Source: Sulfurovum sp. (GTDB lineage Bacteria; Campylobacterota; Campylobacteria; Campylobacterales; Sulfurovaceae). Taken from it: 8,566 nucleotides of DNA. The notes under the pieces were generated by a model. It saw only the letters and a list, made by a program, of their open reading frames with translations. It made no database searches and was not told the origin of the DNA. Location: positions 1-8,566 of the forward strand of contig DQVJ01000174.1 of the NCBI GenBank assembly GCA_015661795.1, in the 5' to 3' direction. This document shows positions 6,308 to 8,566 of the stretch, piece after piece (the stretch's first letter is position 1; every line of letters begins with the position of its first letter). The position numbers and the translations under genes are program-made.

Positions 6308-7150
6308 ATGCAGATAAAAACTATTGGTATTGTTGGTCTTGGACTTATGGGAGGATCTCTTAGTCTGGCACTTAAACAAACCTCTAATGACTTCTATTTT
6401 ATTGGACTAGATCACAATGATGCACATTGTGAACAAGCACTCTCTTTAGGATTGGTAGATGAACTTGTATATACGCTTGATGAAATAAAATCATGTGATG
6501 TTATCTTTCTGTCTATTCCAGTCGATGGCATCATTGCAGTTGCACAGGAGCTACACTCACTTAACCCATACTGTACGGTCATAGACCTAGGGAGTACCAA
6601 AGAGAAGATATCGCTTTCCATTCCCAAGGATATACGTTCTAATTTTGTCACAGCTCACCCTATGACTGGGACAGAAAAGTTTGGCCCAACTGCTGCTGTT
6701 TCTCATCTGTACAAAGACCAAACTGTCGTCTTATGTAATATGGAACTCAGTGGGAAGCATCAACAAGCTACAGCTAAAAAACTTTTCGAAAATTTAGATA
6801 TGAACCTTGTCTATATGGATGCGAAAGAACATGACAGGCATGCTGCTTTTATTTCTCATATGCCCCATGCTCTCTCCTATGCACTTGCTAATTCCGTGAT
6901 GGAACAAGAGGATTCTGAAAACATTGTCGCCCTCGCTGCTGGAGGATTTAAAGACATGAGTCGCATAGCCAAATCAAGTCCTGATATGTGGGAAGATATT
7001 TTTAGACAAAATAAAAAAAATTTGCTCGAAGCTATATATTCATTTGAGAATGAACTTAAGAAATGTAGACATATGGTAGAGAATGAAGAGTGGCATACTC
7101 TCAATGCATGGATGGAAAATGCCAATACCCTACATGATATTTTAGATTAA
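6308..7150 (+). CDS. tyrA: prephenate dehydrogenase TyrA (monofunctional)
   Basis: This cytoplasmic enzyme of tyrosine synthesis oxidatively decarboxylates prephenate to 4-hydroxyphenylpyruvate. Residues 1-165 form the dinucleotide-binding domain: GLGLMGGS (10-17) is the glycine-rich loop, and Asp35 at the end of the second strand points to NAD+ rather than NADP+. The catalytic region includes AHPMTGTEKFGP (116-127) with His117, and SHMPHALSYAL (183-193) follows EHD in the helical dimerisation domain. GGFKDMSRIA (212-221) carries Arg219, the expected prephenate-binding arginine, followed by PDMWEDIF and N235. At 280 aa there is no chorismate mutase or ACT domain, so feedback control by an ACT domain is not expected. 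A CAGGA site lies 6 nt before the ATG. An A8 run at 7013-7020 is in frame and intact. Confidence 0.94.
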   Translation: MQIKTIGIVGLGLMGGSLSLALKQTSNDFYFIGLDHNDAHCEQALSLGLVDELVYTLDEIKSCDVIFLSIPVDGIIAVAQELHSLNPYCTVIDLGSTKEKISLSIPKDIRSNFVTAHPMTGTEKFGPTAAVSHLYKDQTVVLCNMELSGKHQQATAKKLFENLDMNLVYMDAKEHDRHAAFISHMPHALSYALANSVMEQEDSENIVALAAGGFKDMSRIAKSSPDMWEDIFRQNKKNLLEAIYSFENELKKCRHMVENEEWHTLNAWMENANTLHDILD

Positions 7151-7159
7151 TCCTCGTAC

Positions 7160-8566
7160 TTATAATAGATATCTAAATGTCACGACAATCATGGCTTCCT
7201 TATTGATACTTTTGAGAATAACCTCTTTTAGACGTATTTTTTCCTGCCTACTTAATATACCTGTACTAATGACCTCACAACGTATTTCATCTGTTTTTGC
7301 ACGATGAACAAGCTCTATATGTGTAAGTTTAACATCATGTTCTCCAACATTAAACGTTATATTTGAAAGCGTTTTTTGTATACGTATATCTTCTTTCATT
7401 TTTAAAAATGAGCTATAAAGAGGCACAGAAACGACTGCAACGATTAACATCCAAATCAAAATACCTTTTTTTGCCAGATGCAATGGTGAATAGCCCATCA
7501 TCGCAAAGGTAAGTGCTGCTGCTAGGACAATGCCTACAAGGTTTGTCATAAAAAGCAAAAAAGCTGTAGAGAACATACTCCAGTCAGCCCATCCCAGTCC
7601 TATCCCTGCTACTGCAATAGGAGGAACCAATGCAACCGCAATCGCAACTCCTGCTAAACTGCCTAGTATCTTTTCATTAGACTTTGCATATGCTGCAGCT
7701 GCCCCAGAAGCCACAGCAACAAACAAGTCTAGTATCGTGGGACTTAACCTGCTTTCCATTTCACTTGTGAGCTGTTCTATAGGCGTAAAAAGTGCTATAA
7801 ATGCAGCAGTAGCTAGTACAAAAGCCACACCAATAACAATCGTTTTTGCTCCATGTATCTCTAACGCTGTATCTTGTCTCAATACCCCCATTGAGAGACT
7901 GACAATGGGTTGCATAAGTGGTGCCAAGAGCATCGCCCCGATAATGACGGAAGAAGAGTTAATAAAAAGTCCAAAAGTAGCTATCATCGCGGCAAGAATA
8001 AGTAAAACCATAAAATTTTGACTTAACCGGCTTTCTTCTCGTAAATTGGTGAACAAAGAGGTATATTGTTCTTGACTCGCATGAGAGAAAAAAGGAATTG
8101 TAGCGCTGAGATATTGTGTACTCTCTTCATCAGAAGGAAGATGGTCAATTTTTATACTGTCTTTGCCATTACTCTCAGAAACCTGTTTTTCCCAAAAGGT
8201 TTCACCTACACTTAAAAACAAAGCTTTTTCTTGTACTTCTAGGTCTACAGGCGTCTGTTGTTCAAGGGAAGAATCTACCAACACACTCAATGCTTCTTTG
8301 GTTTCAATACGTATTTTTGCACTTCTTATATACCCTACAGACAGAGGTAATGACTTAGGACTTAAATGTGATACCAATGATTGAAACAAGTATCCCATAT
8401 ATTGTACGATAGACGTAGGAGAAAGAATAACTACAGAAAGCTTACCATCATTTGCAGAAATCTGTTTTGAGACAAGCTTCGCAGCAAAAGTAGCATTATT
8501 ATACTCAATAGCAACCAACCCGACAGCTGAAAAATGTATCTCATTCTCTTTGGCATCTATCACCTT
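7160..8566 (-). CDS. DUF389/TIGR00341 membrane protein with N-terminal diacylglycerol-kinase-like region, 5' partial
   Basis: The reading frame stays open to the window edge, so the start lies outside; an in-frame GTG at 8563 gives 467 visible residues but is probably internal. Residues ~8-118 read like the C-terminal part of a DAGK/YegS-type lipid kinase fold: a strand-rich start, ANDGKLSVVILSP (37-49), SVGYIRSAKIRIET (75-88) and a VD....TPVDLEV stretch (96-110), where the usual DGE is replaced by DSS. After a polar linker (~125-180), residues ~184-388 form a six- or seven-segment membrane domain with the DUF389 marks GAMLLAPLMQPI (209-220), ALVPPIAV (311-318) and TNLVGIVLA (340-348). A soluble tail covers 389-467. 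DUF389 function is unknown to me. The gene is convergent with tyrA, with 9 nt between stops. DUF389 is confident; the kinase-like part is an inference. Confidence 0.85.
   Translation of the reverse strand, partial: KVIDAKENEIHFSAVGLVAIEYNNATFAAKLVSKQISANDGKLSVVILSPTSIVQYMGYLFQSLVSHLSPKSLPLSVGYIRSAKIRIETKEALSVLVDSSLEQQTPVDLEVQEKALFLSVGETFWEKQVSESNGKDSIKIDHLPSDEESTQYLSATIPFFSHASQEQYTSLFTNLREESRLSQNFMVLLILAAMIATFGLFINSSSVIIGAMLLAPLMQPIVSLSMGVLRQDTALEIHGAKTIVIGVAFVLATAAFIALFTPIEQLTSEMESRLSPTILDLFVAVASGAAAAYAKSNEKILGSLAGVAIAVALVPPIAVAGIGLGWADWSMFSTAFLLFMTNLVGIVLAAALTFAMMGYSPLHLAKKGILIWMLIVAVVSVPLYSSFLKMKEDIRIQKTLSNITFNVGEHDVKLTHIELVHRAKTDEIRCEVISTGILSRQEKIRLKEVILKSINKEAMIVVTFRYLL

Noticed and set aside
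7013..7020. A8 homopolymer in tyrA (a similar A8 lies at 1882-1889 near the end of cosR), considered for phase variation.
   Set aside because: Both genes are intact housekeeping genes, the tracts are short and encode ordinary Lys/Asn codons, and contingency tracts in this phylum are usually longer G/C runs.
7530..8021. Plus-strand 163-codon open frame opposite the DUF389 gene.
   Set aside because: It is antisense to a clear membrane protein; its Ala/Ser/Thr/Ile-rich content is the mirror of hydrophobic codons.
1..8566. Search for CRISPR arrays, tRNA/rRNA genes, insertion sequences, defence or toxin-antitoxin modules.
   Set aside because: I found no repeat-spacer pattern, no transposase or terminal repeats, no RNA gene and no recognisable defence gene. 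Nearly all sequence is accounted for by eight housekeeping-type genes.

Overview
The window is AT-rich chromosomal DNA from a member of the Campylobacterota (the former Epsilonproteobacteria). A free-living, Sulfurovum/Sulfurimonas-like lineage is my best guess, but the genus is an inference. The main evidence is an orphan OmpR-type regulator of the HsrA/CosR (HP1043) family, which is diagnostic for this phylum. It lies between plsY-folB and a ferredoxin-ppx/gppA pair, and a divergent bamA/tyrA pair follows. As I recall, both arrangements also occur in Campylobacter jejuni. The promoters fit the phylum too: TATAAT-like -10 boxes with an upstream TGn and no clear -35 box.

Layout: (1) 64-1023 (+), plsY (phospholipid synthesis) and folB (folate synthesis), 3 nt apart. 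(2) 1024-1222, a 199-nt leader with an extended -10, a palindrome at the predicted transcription start, repeated TTAAG words and two possible RNA hairpins, leading into cosR/hsrA at 1223-1897 (+). (3) 1898-2064, a 167-nt spacer with a candidate -10 and a perfect 8-bp inverted repeat, then a 2[4Fe-4S] ferredoxin (2065-2319) and a Ppx/GppA phosphatase (2326-3852). (4) Convergent to these, bamA on the minus strand (3884-6199). (5) A 108-nt divergent control region, then tyrA (6308-7150, +). (6) Convergent to tyrA, a large membrane protein gene on the minus strand (7160-8566) that runs off the right edge.

Most genes are housekeeping: membrane lipid synthesis, folate, an essential-type transcription regulator, an iron-sulfur electron carrier, stress nucleotide/polyphosphate turnover, outer-membrane assembly and tyrosine synthesis. 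I see no mobile elements, CRISPR arrays, tRNA or rRNA genes, and no defence system.

The points most worth a second look are these. The right-edge protein appears to fuse the C-terminal part of a diacylglycerol-kinase-like domain to a DUF389 membrane domain. The regulator's receiver domain has Gly at the phospho-acceptor position. The Ppx/GppA protein has lost the HD dyad of its C-terminal domain. The leaders of cosR and of the ferredoxin carry inverted repeats that look regulatory.
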